From Prescottella soli (GTDB lineage: Bacteria; Actinomycetota; Actinomycetes; Mycobacteriales; Mycobacteriaceae), in contig NZ_CP157276.1 in NCBI RefSeq assembly GCF_040024445.1, positions 3,968,001-4,032,000 of the forward strand: a DNA stretch of 64,000 nt, written 5' to 3'. Under the pieces are notes generated by a model. The model did not search any database. It was given only the letters and a program-made list of their open reading frames with translations, and was not told the origin of the DNA. Shown piece by piece: positions 22,022-31,760 of this stretch (the first letter of the stretch is position 1; each line of letters begins with the position of its first letter). The translations under genes were made by a program, and so were the position numbers.

Positions 22022-22861
22022 ATGCGCGGTGACGGAGACGGTTGGGCGATGACCCCCGACGGGGTTCGGCATTGGGGCCGGCACGGCGCGGCGGGTCTGT
22101 TGTTACGTGCCCCGCTGACGGACGGCACGGCCGCGGTCCTACTGCAGCATCGGGCCGCATGGAGTCACCAGGGCGGCACGTGGGCCCTGCCCGGTGGCGC
22201 GCGTGACAGCCACGAGACGACGATCCACGCCGCGATCCGCGAGGCGCAGGAGGAAACCGGAATCGACGCGGGGTCGGTGCACGTGCGCACCGAGCGGGTG
22301 ACGGCCACCGTCGCGGGCGGTTGGACGTACACGACGGTCGTCGCCGACGCGGAGAAGCCGCTGGCGCTGGTCCCGAACGGGGAGAGCACCGAACTGCGCT
22401 GGGTGCCCGAGTCCGACGTCGAGCGCATGCCGCTTCATCCCGGGTTCGCCGCGGCGTGGCCGGGGCTGCAGGCCGCCGAGGTCCGGGTTCTGCTCGACAC
22501 CGCGAACGTGCTCGGCTCGCGGCCCGACGGGTGGTGGCGCGATCGTGCGGGCGCCACGACGAACCTGCTGGACCGGCTCGCGCAGGTGCTGCCGCGGACC
22601 ATCGAGCTGCCCGGCGGCGGTTTCGGTTGGCTGCCGCGGATCGAGGCGGTGCTCGAGGGCCGGGCCCGCGCCGCCGGGCACGTCGACGCGCGGATCCCGG
22701 TTCACACAGCGTCCGGCAGCGGTGACGACGAGCTGGCCCGGCTGGCCGCGAGCGACGGCGCCCTCACCGCCGTCGTGACCGCCGACCGCGGGTTGCGCGG
22801 ACGGCTGCCGGAATCGGTGCTGACGCTGTCGCCGTCGACGGTGCTCGCCTGGTTGGACTGA
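22022..22861 (+). CDS. mutT3: Nudix hydrolase (MutT3-like) with C-terminal PIN/NYN-like domain
   Basis: 279 aa. Residues 20-145 are a Nudix domain with a complete box from G59 (GGARDSHETTIHAAIREA then QEETGI), expected to hydrolyse nucleotide diphosphate-linked substrates such as oxidised dGTP. From residue 156 a second module resembles PIN/NYN RNases: strand VLLDTANVLGSRPDGWWRDR (D159, N162), then SGDDELARLAA (D235, D236), then AVVTADRGLRGRL (D255). That is the usual spacing of acidic residues in these nucleases. It is divergent from glnX, as Rv0413 is from Rv0412c. ATG 22022 has only a weak AGAGG; ATG 22049 is an alternative. Confidence 0.82.
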   Translation: MRGDGDGWAMTPDGVRHWGRHGAAGLLLRAPLTDGTAAVLLQHRAAWSHQGGTWALPGGARDSHETTIHAAIREAQEETGIDAGSVHVRTERVTATVAGGWTYTTVVADAEKPLALVPNGESTELRWVPESDVERMPLHPGFAAAWPGLQAAEVRVLLDTANVLGSRPDGWWRDRAGATTNLLDRLAQVLPRTIELPGGGFGWLPRIEAVLEGRARAAGHVDARIPVHTASGSGDDELARLAASDGALTAVVTADRGLRGRLPESVLTLSPSTVLAWLD

Positions 22862-22869
22862 GCCCGACG

Positions 22870-23280
22870 TCAGCCGCGCTCGAGGAGGAAACGACGACCG
22901 GTGATCTCGGTGGGCCGGATCTCCACGAAGTTGTACTTCTCGGTCGGTACCCACGACCGCAGGTCGAGTTCCTCGGCCGCATTGATCTCGTCGAACCGGA
23001 CGAGTGTGCGCGCGATGCCGCGGACCAGGATGCTCCACGCGGACGTCGTGTCGGCGTGGTCCACCTGGAAGGTGACCATCGGCTTGAGCTTGAGCTCGGT
23101 GAGCTTGTCGCCCTCGGCGCTGCGGAAGTAGAGCTTGCCGTCGTGCACCGCGTAGTTGACGGGGTAGACGTCGGGTTGGTCGCCGCTGACGAGGATGAGC
23201 CGTCCGAGGCGCTCGGTGGCCAGCAGGTCCAGCGCCTCCTGCTCGGTGAGCGCGGTGACAGGGGTGGTCCGGTCCGGCAT
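22870..23280 (-). CDS. Pyridoxamine 5'-phosphate oxidase-like (split-barrel flavin/heme-binding) protein
   Basis: 136 aa. Split-barrel signature ALDLLATERLGRLILVSGDQPDVYPVNY, then DGKLYFRSAEGDKL and the basic VTFQVDHADTTSAWSILVRG. The closing ITGRRFLLERG is usual in small actinobacterial members. These bind FMN, F420 or heme; which one cannot be told here. GGAG nine bases upstream sets the ATG at 23280. It converges on mutT3, eight bases from its stop. Confidence 0.82.
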   Translation of the reverse strand: MPDRTTPVTALTEQEALDLLATERLGRLILVSGDQPDVYPVNYAVHDGKLYFRSAEGDKLTELKLKPMVTFQVDHADTTSAWSILVRGIARTLVRFDEINAAEELDLRSWVPTEKYNFVEIRPTEITGRRFLLERG

Positions 23281-23367
23281 GTCTGCTCCGATCCTCGATG
23301 AGCCTTCACCCCCGACTCTGCCCGCTGCGGCACGCGTGTGCCACAAGGTTCGGGTGTGAGCTGCACG

Positions 23368-24111
23368 TCACCGGGGGCTGTCCAGGATCCGGCGCAGCTG
23401 GCGCGCCTGGGCGGCGAGTTCGCCGTCGGTGGTGAACAGTTCGGTCTCGTCGACGCACTCGTCCGATGTCCACCACACCGTGCGGTGGCGCAGTCGATGC
23501 CACGGTCCGGTGGGCGAGGCGGCGGCGGGGGCGAAGTGCGTCGTCAACTCGACGGTCGGGATCGGCACCGGCGCAGTGCGTGTCGCGAACAGTCCCGGCG
23601 GCAGCGCGTCGAGCAGGATCGCGGCGCGCTCGACACCGGTGAACTCCAACCCCGGCCGCAGCCGGATCCACACGTCGAACTCGGGGTCCGGTCCGCCCGC
23701 GAAGGGGCGCGCCGCGTTGATCGGACGGATGTCGAGGTGCTGCGAGAACGGCACGAAGTCGATCGGAACATTCAGTCCCGCAAGACTGTCCGGGTCGACG
23801 GCCGTCTCGATCGATGGTGCGTGCCGGACGGCAGCGACACCTCGTGACAGGCGGACCAGTGCCGTCGCGGCGGTGCCGGCGCGGACCTGTACACCCGGTG
23901 AGCGTCCGGTCGGCCCCCGCTGCGCGGTCATGTCGATCGGGCCGGGGCGCAGCGGGGCGTAGAAGTGTGCGGTGGCGGCGGCGGGCACCGCGCCGGTCTC
24001 GACGGCCGCGGCTCGCAGCATCGCCGCGAGCACCATGCCGCCGTGGATGCCGTCGAAAGCACGCCAGGTGTCGTCGAACCGGGTGGGGAACGGGCCGAGT
24101 GTCGTGGTCAT
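23368..24111 (-). CDS. Thioesterase-family (hotdog fold) protein
   Basis: 247 aa. A double-hotdog acyl-CoA thioesterase pattern: TWRAFDGIHGGMVLAAMLRAA (the HGG motif of the first hotdog helix), ATAHFYAPLRPGPIDM, and in the second half PTVELTTHFAPA with WHRLRHRTVWWTSDECVDE. TesB-like members hydrolyse acyl-CoA thioesters. It starts in an ATGA overlap with the upstream MFS exporter gene, so the two are one operon, facing an HxlR regulator. Confidence 0.82.
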   Translation of the reverse strand: MTTTLGPFPTRFDDTWRAFDGIHGGMVLAAMLRAAAVETGAVPAAATAHFYAPLRPGPIDMTAQRGPTGRSPGVQVRAGTAATALVRLSRGVAAVRHAPSIETAVDPDSLAGLNVPIDFVPFSQHLDIRPINAARPFAGGPDPEFDVWIRLRPGLEFTGVERAAILLDALPPGLFATRTAPVPIPTVELTTHFAPAAASPTGPWHRLRHRTVWWTSDECVDETELFTTDGELAAQARQLRRILDSPR

Positions 24112-25496
24112 GACGAGAACTCCTGTGTAGTAACGGTTTGCGGGGACAACGGTGCGGTGGATCGGGGCGACATCGCGAGCGCGGTGACGGCCCCGACGGC
24201 GGCGAGGGCGGCGATGGTCCACCACGCGGCGGTGAAGCCGGACGCCGCGAGCACGGCGACGAGGATCGCGATACCCAGAACGCTGCCGAGCTGGCGGCTG
24301 GTGTTGACGACCGCGCTGCCGGTGGCGCCCTGCGCGGGCGGCAGCGTCGCGGCGGCGGTCGACAGGATGGTCGGCAGGGCGAGCCCGACACCGGCGCCGG
24401 CGATCAGCCATCCGGGAAGCAGACCCGTCGCGTAGTTCGGTTCGGTGTGGACACTCGCGAGGACGAGCACCGTGCCGGCGCCCCACAGTGCACTGCCGAG
24501 ACCGGCCACGGCGCCGGGCGGCAGGCGTCGGCCGAGAACCTGTCCGACGATCGCGAAGACCGGGACCAGCAGGGGACCGGGTGCCACTGCGAGACCGGTG
24601 CGCAGAGCCGAGTACCCCCACTGGGTCTGCATCCACAGGATGTTCGCGAGCAGACCGGCGGCGAACGACGCACTGAACGCGACGGCGGTGATGTTGGACC
24701 ACGCGAACGGGCGCACCCTCAGCAATTCCGGGTCGAGCAGCGGATTGCGGTGGCGCGTCGTGCGCCGGGCGAACCATGCCAGTGCCAGGACTCCGACGGC
24801 CGCGGCGACCACGGTCCCGGCGTGTGTCCATCCCCAGTCGGGGCCCTGCACCAACGCCAGCGACACCGCACCGAGACCGACCGCGAGCAGACCCGCACCG
24901 GGAAGGTCGACATCGGCGGGATGCGGATCGCGGGACTCGGGCACGATGCGCGCGGCCACCCACAACAGCACCACGCCGATCGGCACGTTGATCAGGAAGA
25001 TCCAGCGCCACGACGCGGATACCAGCAGCCCGCCGAGTACGGGTCCGAGTGCCGAGGCGGCGGCGCCGGTCGCGGCCCACAGGCGCACCCCGAACGCGCG
25101 TCGGGCGTCGGGCAGGGCCGCGATGAGCAGACCGAGACTGGCCGGGGTGAGTGCGGCGGCGCCTGCAGCCTGCGCCAGGCGGAACGCGACCAGCGGCCAC
25201 AGCGACGGAGCGAGGGCGCACGCGGCGCTCGCGATCGTGAACAGCGCCAGGCCGGCCAGGAACGCGCGGCGGCGCCCGACACGGTCGGCCCAGCGGCCCG
25301 CCGGAATCAGCAGGGCCGCGTAGACGATCGCGTACCCGCTGAGGATCCAGCTGAGGTGGGTGAGCGGTGTTCCGGCGAAGTCGGTGGCGATGTCGTCGAG
25401 GGCCACGTTGACGACGAACAGGTCCAGGGCGGCGACGAACGGCGCCCCGGACAGGACCGCGATGAGCGCGCCCGGACGCTGACTTTTGCTTGGCAT
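24108..25496 (-). CDS. MFS drug exporter, DHA2 family
   Basis: 462 aa, about 14 helices. DHA2 signatures: ALDLFVVNVALDDIA in helix 1, WILSGYAIVYAAL, loop ADRVGRRRAF, motif C region ALGPVLGGLL, and VPESRDP after helix 6. It leads a two-gene operon with a thioesterase gene and is divergent from an HxlR-type repressor 58 bases away. That pairing is typical of inducible drug or toxic-metabolite exporters. It is not a close copy of the exporter at 3514-4959. Confidence 0.9.
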   Translation of the reverse strand: MPSKSQRPGALIAVLSGAPFVAALDLFVVNVALDDIATDFAGTPLTHLSWILSGYAIVYAALLIPAGRWADRVGRRRAFLAGLALFTIASAACALAPSLWPLVAFRLAQAAGAAALTPASLGLLIAALPDARRAFGVRLWAATGAAASALGPVLGGLLVSASWRWIFLINVPIGVVLLWVAARIVPESRDPHPADVDLPGAGLLAVGLGAVSLALVQGPDWGWTHAGTVVAAAVGVLALAWFARRTTRHRNPLLDPELLRVRPFAWSNITAVAFSASFAAGLLANILWMQTQWGYSALRTGLAVAPGPLLVPVFAIVGQVLGRRLPPGAVAGLGSALWGAGTVLVLASVHTEPNYATGLLPGWLIAGAGVGLALPTILSTAAATLPPAQGATGSAVVNTSRQLGSVLGIAILVAVLAASGFTAAWWTIAALAAVGAVTALAMSPRSTAPLSPQTVTTQEFSS

Positions 25497-25537
25497 AGTC
25501 AGGAGTGTGGACCCTGACTCTGGATTTCACAAGTCAG
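25497..25537. promoter_or_regulatory. Probable HxlR operator between divergent exporter and regulator
   Basis: Only 58 bases separate the two start codons. Within them AGTCA (25497-25501), CTGACT (25514-25519) and AGTCAG (25532-25537) form two overlapping inverted repeats: AGTCA-N13-TGACT and CTGACT-N12-AGTCAG. TAGGCT at 25542-25547 is the -10 of the regulator gene. The symmetry is seen directly; binding by the HxlR protein is inferred. Confidence 0.55.
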
Positions 25538-25554
25538 CGGGTAGGCTGGGGCGC

Positions 25555-26061
25555 ATGCAGGCGGCACGGCTGGACGGGTTTCTCGCTGATCGCAGTGCGT
25601 GGCGGGCCACGCACTGTTCGATCGCGAAGGCGATGGACGTCGTGGGCACCCGGTCGGCGATGCTGATCCTGCGTGAGGCGTACTACGGCACAACCCGTTT
25701 CGACCAGTTCGCCGAGCGGGTGGGGATCACCGAGGCGGTGGCCGCCGCGCGCCTGCGGGAGTTGACCGCCGAGGGGTTGTTCGAGCGGAGTCCCTACAAA
25801 GAGCCCGGGCAACGCACGCGTTACGAGTACGTGCTCACCGAGAAGGGGCGCGATCTACTGCCGGCGGTGCTGGCGCTGATGCAGTGGGGCGACAAGTATC
25901 TGCAGGATGGCCGTGGCGGGCCGCTGGATCTCGCCGACGACACCACCGGCGAACCGGTCCACGTCGAGGTGCGCAACGAGTCGGGGCGCCGGGTGCCGCT
26001 CGGGGAGTTGCGCGTGGTCCCGAACGTCACCGAGGAGCAGGCGCGCCGCTCGCTGGAGTGA
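25555..26061 (+). CDS. HxlR-family winged-helix transcriptional regulator
   Basis: 168 aa. HxlR domain at residues 20-115: CSIAKAMDVVGTRSAMLILREAYYGTTRFDQFAERVGITEAVAAARLREL is the characteristic helix-turn-helix stretch (described from residues 21-70), with the wing YKEPGQRTRYEYVLTEKG. A C-terminal extension of about 50 residues carries no clear domain. Members usually repress a neighbouring gene and respond to small electrophiles or quinones. TAGGCT with seven bases to the ATG indicates leaderless transcription from inside the shared operator region. Confidence 0.9.
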   Translation: MQAARLDGFLADRSAWRATHCSIAKAMDVVGTRSAMLILREAYYGTTRFDQFAERVGITEAVAAARLRELTAEGLFERSPYKEPGQRTRYEYVLTEKGRDLLPAVLALMQWGDKYLQDGRGGPLDLADDTTGEPVHVEVRNESGRRVPLGELRVVPNVTEEQARRSLE

Positions 26062-26085
26062 CGCTCGAGGACTCGCGAAAAGCGG

Positions 26086-26499
26086 TCAGGCGTCGGACTT
26101 ATTGCCGGATTTCCTGTCCCAGTGGTTTTCCTCGCGCCGATTGCGGAGCACGACCAACGGCAGCAGGACGGTGGCGAGCGCGGTGACGAGCCACACCACG
26201 ATCGTCGCGAGGATCCACGTGCGCCAACCGGAGATGGACAGCCCCCCGAACGCGGAGGCGATGGCGAGAGCGGCGAAGGTCGACACCAGTCCGATGCCGC
26301 CCAGGAACGCGGGCGCATTCCGTTCGGCGAGGCGGGTGATGAACGGCGACAGTACGCTCTGGGCAATGGCGAACAGGATGACGGCAGTGATGAATCCTGC
26401 GGGAGTGACGGATACCTCGGGAATCAGCCACACCGCCGCGAGGATCCCGAGTGCGGCCGATCCCAGGAAGATCGCGCACCGAATGAGAAAGCGAATCAT
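26086..26499 (-). CDS. Small four-helix membrane protein, phage-holin-like (DUF) family
   Basis: 137 aa with four predicted helices: FLIRCAIFLGSAALGILAAVW, FITAVILFAIAQSVLSPFI, FLGGIGLVSTFAALAIASAF and WILATIVVWLVTALATVLLPL. The C terminus is charged and cytoplasmic. It resembles chromosomal proteins annotated as the phage holin family, which have no proven lytic role. There are no phage genes nearby. It converges on the HxlR gene. Confidence 0.7.
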   Translation of the reverse strand: MIRFLIRCAIFLGSAALGILAAVWLIPEVSVTPAGFITAVILFAIAQSVLSPFITRLAERNAPAFLGGIGLVSTFAALAIASAFGGLSISGWRTWILATIVVWLVTALATVLLPLVVLRNRREENHWDRKSGNKSDA

Positions 26500-26738
26500 G
26501 TTCCGGCCCTTCCGCGTAGACCGTCTCGGCGCGCGTCGGTACAGCCCGCGGACCGGGTGGTCGATTTCGGCGAGCTTACCTCTCGGGGCGTCCGGTGGTG
26601 CGTAACACCGCCGGGCGCGATCGCGAATTTCCGGGCAGGGGAGTTGTGTTCGGCGGTGCCCGCATCAGGGTGATCGACATCGTTGCTTAGGCTTCGTATG
26701 TAGATCCGGCCGGGGACGATCGACAAGGGGGCTGGCAG

Positions 26739-27980
26739 TTGTTGCGGAGCAGGACGGCACGAGGAAACGAAATACCCCTCCGGACAGGGCACCTCGTCGT
26801 GCTCGGACTGTGGGCGCTGACGTCGGCGATCCTGGTTCTCACGACGGTGAGTCCCTGGATGCCGGAGATCGGCCTCCTCGCGGGCGGAGCCGACCTCGAC
26901 GTCTACCGCGACGGCGCGCGCCACATCATGGAGGATCTGCCGCTCTACACCCAACCCGTCATCCACGGACTTCTGTACACGTACACGCCGTTCTCGACGC
27001 TGGTGTTCGTCCCGTTCGGTCTGCTGCCCCTGGACTACGACAAGTACATCTGGATGGCGGCCAACCTGGCGCTGCTGGTCGGGATCGTCGCGCTGTGCTG
27101 GCGGATGCTCGGCTACCGGATCTCTCGTCGGCTCGTCGGGATCTCGGCGCTGCTCGCGGTGGCGTGCACGTTCCTCGAACCCGTTCGCACCACGCTGTTC
27201 TACGGGCAGATCAACCTGGTGCTGATGGCGCTGGTGCTGTGGGACGTCTCCCGCGACGAACGGAGCCGGATCAGGGGCGTCGGCGTCGGGATCGCGGCCG
27301 GTATCAAGCTCACCCCTGGGTACTTCGTGCTCTACTACCTGGTGCTTCGCCAGTGGCGGGCCGCCGCAGTGGCGGTCGGCACGGTCGTGGCCACGATCGC
27401 CGTGAGTTGGCTGGTACTGCCGGATGATTCGCGGCAGTACTGGACCGACACCTTCTTCGAATCCACGCGGATCGCGGAGGACCAGCACCCGTCGAACCAG
27501 TCGATCCGCGGCGTCGTCGCGCACCTGACCGGCCACGCGACGCCGGTCGCGGTGTGGCTCGTGCTGGCGGCGCTCGTCGTGGCGGTGAGCATGTGGATCG
27601 TGGTGCGCCTGCATCGCGCGGGGGAGAGTCTGCTCGCGGTCACGGTGGCGGGTCTGAGCGCCGCGGCGGTGTCGCCGTTCTCGTGGAGTCACCACTGGGT
27701 GTGGTTCGTCCCGCTGCTCGTCTACATCGTGCACCGTGCGCTGACGAACAGTTGGTGGTGGCTCGCCGCGGCGGTGATCTACCTCGGCGCCGGTGCCTGG
27801 CCGTACCGATGGAACGAACACGTCGTGGTGGTCGGTCTGTTCCTGTTCCCGCCGCAGTGGGCCGTCGCCGACGTCCTCATGAACATCTACCTGTTGCTGT
27901 ACGCGGCCGTCCTGGTCGGCGCCGGCCTCGTAGCATCCCGCAGGGCCGAACCGGCTGGTCAGCACCCAGTGGCGGCGTGA
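26739..27980 (+). CDS. GT87-type polyprenyl-phosphate-mannose-dependent glycosyltransferase
   Basis: 413 aa polytopic GT-C enzyme. The first extracytoplasmic loop carries the catalytic-type acidic cluster GGADLDVYRDGA, followed by YTYTPFSTLVFVPFGLLP and FYGQINLVLMALVLWD, as in alpha-mannosyltransferases such as PimE. It would transfer mannose from polyprenyl-phosphate-mannose to a lipid glycan (PIM, LM or LAM) on the outer face; the exact acceptor is unknown. The start is a TTG at 26739 with AAGGGGG nine bases upstream. TAGGCT at 26688-26693 is a likely -10, giving a leader of about 40 bases. Confidence 0.82.
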   Translation: MLRSRTARGNEIPLRTGHLVVLGLWALTSAILVLTTVSPWMPEIGLLAGGADLDVYRDGARHIMEDLPLYTQPVIHGLLYTYTPFSTLVFVPFGLLPLDYDKYIWMAANLALLVGIVALCWRMLGYRISRRLVGISALLAVACTFLEPVRTTLFYGQINLVLMALVLWDVSRDERSRIRGVGVGIAAGIKLTPGYFVLYYLVLRQWRAAAVAVGTVVATIAVSWLVLPDDSRQYWTDTFFESTRIAEDQHPSNQSIRGVVAHLTGHATPVAVWLVLAALVVAVSMWIVVRLHRAGESLLAVTVAGLSAAAVSPFSWSHHWVWFVPLLVYIVHRALTNSWWWLAAAVIYLGAGAWPYRWNEHVVVVGLFLFPPQWAVADVLMNIYLLLYAAVLVGAGLVASRRAEPAGQHPVAA

Positions 27981-28006
27981 GTCGGACGTCCTGTCACCAT
28001 TCCGGC

Positions 28007-28420
28007 ATGAAACTTCGACACCTGATCGCCGCAGCCCCCGTCGCCCTGCTCGTCCTCACCGGCTGCAGCAACAGCGACGCGGACACGACCGCGTCGTCCT
28101 CGACCGAGACCACCGTCGCCTCCAATGTCGTCGACGCGGCCGTCAAGGAGATGTGCAGCCAGGTAGCGGTCTTCATCGACTCGTCCGCCCAGGCCGCCCA
28201 GGCCGCCGGGCAGCCGTTCGACCGCGCCGCCAAGGGCGAGGAGTTCCTGGGGCTGTTGAAGTCGAGCTCCGGCGCGTGGGTGGGCGCCTACAACGCGCAG
28301 GCCGAGGTGGCGGGACAGCCGCAGCTGGACCCGGCGACCGCGACGTGGGAGGACATGCCCGCGGACAGCCGCGACATGATCGAGCGGTCCGTGCAGGCGG
28401 GTGTCTCCGGCAACTGCTGA
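28007..28420 (+). CDS. Small lipoprotein of unknown function
   Basis: 137 aa. The signal peptide has lipobox LTGC (MKLRHLIAAAPVALLVLTGC), followed by a Ser/Thr-rich tether and a helical domain of about 90 residues containing two cysteines (MCSQ and the terminal SGNC) that could form a disulfide. No family is recognised. It lies between the GT87 gene and the convergent thiE, nine bases from the thiE stop. Confidence 0.75.
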   Translation: MKLRHLIAAAPVALLVLTGCSNSDADTTASSSTETTVASNVVDAAVKEMCSQVAVFIDSSAQAAQAAGQPFDRAAKGEEFLGLLKSSSGAWVGAYNAQAEVAGQPQLDPATATWEDMPADSRDMIERSVQAGVSGNC

Positions 28421-28429
28421 TGCGGAGGG

Positions 28430-29122
28430 TCAGCCGCGCAGGGCGTCGGACAGCGCCCGCGCGGCGGCCTCCGGGTCGTCGGCGTCGGTGATCGCACGCA
28501 CGACGACGACGCGGGTGGCGCCCGCCTCGAGGATCTGCGGCAGCCGCTCCTGGTCGACGCCGCCGATCGCGAACCACGGCCGCGGCGGCGCGGACTCGGC
28601 GGTGCTGCGCACCAGTTCGAGACCCGACGCCGTCCGGCCCGGCTTGGTGGGCGTGGCCCACACCGGACCGGTGCAGAAGTAGTCGACGTCCTCCTCGATC
28701 GCCGCGAGGCTGGCCTGCGCGCGATTGTTCGTGGAGCGGCCGATCACGACGTCGGGGCCGACGATCCGGCGGGCGTAGTGCACGGGCAGGTCGTTCTGGC
28801 CCAGGTGCAGGACGTCCGCCCCGGCGGCGAGCGCGAGGTCGGCCCGGTCGTTGACGGCGAGCAGCGCGCCGTGGCGTCGGGCCGCGGCGCCCAGTACCGC
28901 CAGCGCCGCCAGCTCTTCCTTCACCTCGAGCGGCCCGAACTCCCGCTCGCCGGCCGAGCCCTTGTCGCGCAGCTGGACGATGTCGACGCCGCCGGCCAGT
29001 GCGGCCTCGACGAAGTGAGCCAGATCGCCCTTGTCCCGCCGGGCGTCCGTGCAGAGGTAGAGGCGCGCGTCGGCGAGGCGTTCGCGCGGTGTGAGGTGCT
29101 TGACGGATTGGGAGGCATGCAC
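28430..29122 (-). CDS. thiE: Thiamine-phosphate synthase
   Basis: 230 aa TIM barrel that joins HMP-pyrophosphate and thiazole phosphate carboxylate to give thiamin phosphate. Motifs: [37 protein letters not shown] (seen at about residues 83-109), [22 protein letters not shown] and AIGGV. The GTG start at 29122 is placed by TACCGT (29135-29130 on this strand) ending seven bases upstream, which suggests a leaderless mRNA. It is divergent from the riboswitch-controlled thiOSG operon and carries no riboswitch itself. Confidence 0.94.
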   Translation of the reverse strand: MHASQSVKHLTPRERLADARLYLCTDARRDKGDLAHFVEAALAGGVDIVQLRDKGSAGEREFGPLEVKEELAALAVLGAAARRHGALLAVNDRADLALAAGADVLHLGQNDLPVHYARRIVGPDVVIGRSTNNRAQASLAAIEEDVDYFCTGPVWATPTKPGRTASGLELVRSTAESAPPRPWFAIGGVDQERLPQILEAGATRVVVVRAITDADDPEAAARALSDALRG

Positions 29123-29156
29123 ACTTGGAACGGTAGTCTCTACTCCGGACGAATCA

Positions 29157-29246
29157 ACACGGGAGTCCCGAGGAGCGCGGGGCTGAGAGGGGGCCTGCCG
29201 GCCCCGACCGTCATACCTGACCCGGATCATGCCGGCGCAGGGAGTG
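29157..29246 (+). promoter_or_regulatory. TPP riboswitch (THI element)
   Basis: The conserved thi-box landmarks are present in order: GGCTGAGAGG at 29181-29190, then ACCTGACCCGGATCATGCC at 29215-29233, then GCGCAGGGAG at 29235-29244. These pair with the 5' strand near 29158-29168 (P1). A variable stem-loop (GGGGGCCTGCCGGCCCC) sits between. It precedes thiO with GGAG just after P1, so thiamin pyrophosphate probably blocks translation initiation of thiOSG. Confidence 0.95.
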
Positions 29247-29258
29247 AGGTGGAGAAAG

Positions 29259-30326
29259 TTGACCCGATCGGTTTCCGTCGTCGGCGGCGGTGTCATCGGT
29301 CTGTCCGTCGCGTGGCGGGCAGCGCAGCGTGGCTGGGCGGTCCGGTTGTACGACCCGGCACCCGGGTCGGGCGCGTCGTGGGTCGCGGGCGGGATGCTCG
29401 CGCCACTCTCGGAGGGCTGGCCCGGTGAGGAGCAGGCGCTCGCGCTGGGGGCCGCGTCGCTGCAGCGGTGGCCGGACTTCGGTGCCGAGCTCGAACGTAT
29501 CGCGGGCGTGACGCTGTTCACCTCGGACGACTCGCTGACCGTCGCGCTGGACGCCGCCGACGCCGCCGACCTGCACACGATCGCCGACTGGGTGGCCGAG
29601 CAGGGGCACGAGCTGCGCATCCTGAACCGCGCCCAGATCCGTGAACTCGAGCCGTCGCTCGGGCGCGGGATCCGGCTGGCACTGCAGGCGCCCACCGAAC
29701 TGGCCGTCGACAACCGGCTGCTGGTGCAGGCGCTGCGGACCGCGGCGGTGGACGCGGGCGTCGAGCTGATCGAGCACGCGGTGACCGATCTGGACGACCT
29801 CACCACCGACCAGGTGGTGCTGGCGGCCGGATCGAACTCGGCGCAGCTGTGGCCGGACCTGCCGGTGCGTCCGGTCAAGGGCGAGATCCTGCGGCTGCGG
29901 GCGCGCCCCGGGGTGACGCCCGCGCCGCGACGCACGATCCGCGGCAGCGTGCACGGGCGACCGTCGTATCTGGTGCCGCGCGCCGACGGCATCGTCGTGG
30001 GCGCGACGCAGTACGAGTCGGGCCACGACACCCAGGTGACGGTGGCCGGCGTGCGTGACCTGATCGCGGACGCGGAGGCCTTGATGCCGGCGATCGGCGA
30101 GTACGAGCTGTACGAGGCGAAAGCCGGTCTGCGCCCGATGAGTCCGGACAACTTACCGATCATCGGCCGCGTCTCGGACCGGGTGGTGCTCGCGACCGGG
30201 CACGGCCGCAACGGCATCCTGATGACCCCGGTGACGGCGGACGCGACGGTCGCGATCCTCGACGGCACACCATTGGTAGAGGCGGAAAGTGCCACCGCCG
30301 AACGATTTTCACCTGCGAAGGCTTGA
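29259..30326 (+). CDS. thiO: Glycine oxidase ThiO
   Basis: 355 aa FAD-dependent amine oxidase. It makes dehydroglycine (iminoacetate) for thiazole synthesis in aerobes. N-terminal Rossmann motif [16 protein letters not shown]; substrate/FAD region [14 protein letters not shown]-like sequence; C-terminal [15 protein letters not shown] and [14 protein letters not shown] start it at TTG 29259, preceded by GGAG at 29251-29254. An in-frame ATG at 29229 lies inside the riboswitch aptamer and is unlikely. It is first in the thiO-thiS-thiG operon. Confidence 0.93.
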   Translation: MTRSVSVVGGGVIGLSVAWRAAQRGWAVRLYDPAPGSGASWVAGGMLAPLSEGWPGEEQALALGAASLQRWPDFGAELERIAGVTLFTSDDSLTVALDAADAADLHTIADWVAEQGHELRILNRAQIRELEPSLGRGIRLALQAPTELAVDNRLLVQALRTAAVDAGVELIEHAVTDLDDLTTDQVVLAAGSNSAQLWPDLPVRPVKGEILRLRARPGVTPAPRRTIRGSVHGRPSYLVPRADGIVVGATQYESGHDTQVTVAGVRDLIADAEALMPAIGEYELYEAKAGLRPMSPDNLPIIGRVSDRVVLATGHGRNGILMTPVTADATVAILDGTPLVEAESATAERFSPAKA

Positions 30327-30337
30327 GCGAGGTTTGG

Positions 30338-31298
<961 letters not shown>

Positions 31299-31304
31299 CG
31301 ACGG

Positions 31305-31760
31305 CTACGGGGTCGCGAACGCGAGGCCGACGCCCAGGACCGGTGGCGCAGTGACGAAATGCCCACTGAGCGGGGTGTTTCCCTCGTAGTGGGAGCTCGG
31401 CATCCGGTAGATCCGGGCGAAGGACTGCGGCGGATAGGTGACGCCGATGAACTCGTCGGCGGGCAGCGCTCCCACGACGACGAACTTCACGGTCGGCGCG
31501 GACAGCTGTGCCGGATCGTGTACCACGCGGTACACGACGCCGCGGGTGGTGTCGTAGTGGGTGTAGTCGCGCACCGCCTCGACGATCGTCGCTCCCCGGT
31601 CGAACGCGGCGCGCAACCCCGGCACGGTGCTCGTCGCGGATCCACTCGTGATCGAGGTCGGCGGGACCGGTTGCGGGCCAAGTTCCTCGGCGCCGGCGAC
31701 GGGCGCGGCGACGGCGGCGAGCGCGACCGCGAACGCGGCCGCGGTGACGAGTCTTCTCAC
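31305..31760 (-). CDS. Secreted protein of unknown function
   Basis: 151 aa. N-terminal signal peptide (RRLVTAAAFAVALAAVAAPVAGA, cleavage after AGA). The mature part contains THYDTTRGVVYRVVHDP and VVVGALPADEFIGVTYPP, a mixed beta pattern, with no cysteine and no recognised family. The GTG start at 31760 has GAGGA upstream. It lies where mycobacteria move straight from thiG to lpqL. Confidence 0.7.
   Translation of the reverse strand: MRRLVTAAAFAVALAAVAAPVAGAEELGPQPVPPTSITSGSATSTVPGLRAAFDRGATIVEAVRDYTHYDTTRGVVYRVVHDPAQLSAPTVKFVVVGALPADEFIGVTYPPQSFARIYRMPSSHYEGNTPLSGHFVTAPPVLGVGLAFATP

Noticed and set aside
26086-26499. Holin-like protein as a sign of a prophage
   Set aside because: No integrase, capsid, tail or lysin gene nearby; this chromosomal membrane family only carries the holin name.
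29229-29258. ATG 29229 as the thiO start
   Set aside because: It lies inside the TPP aptamer; TTG 29259 has a ribosome site and gives the usual length.
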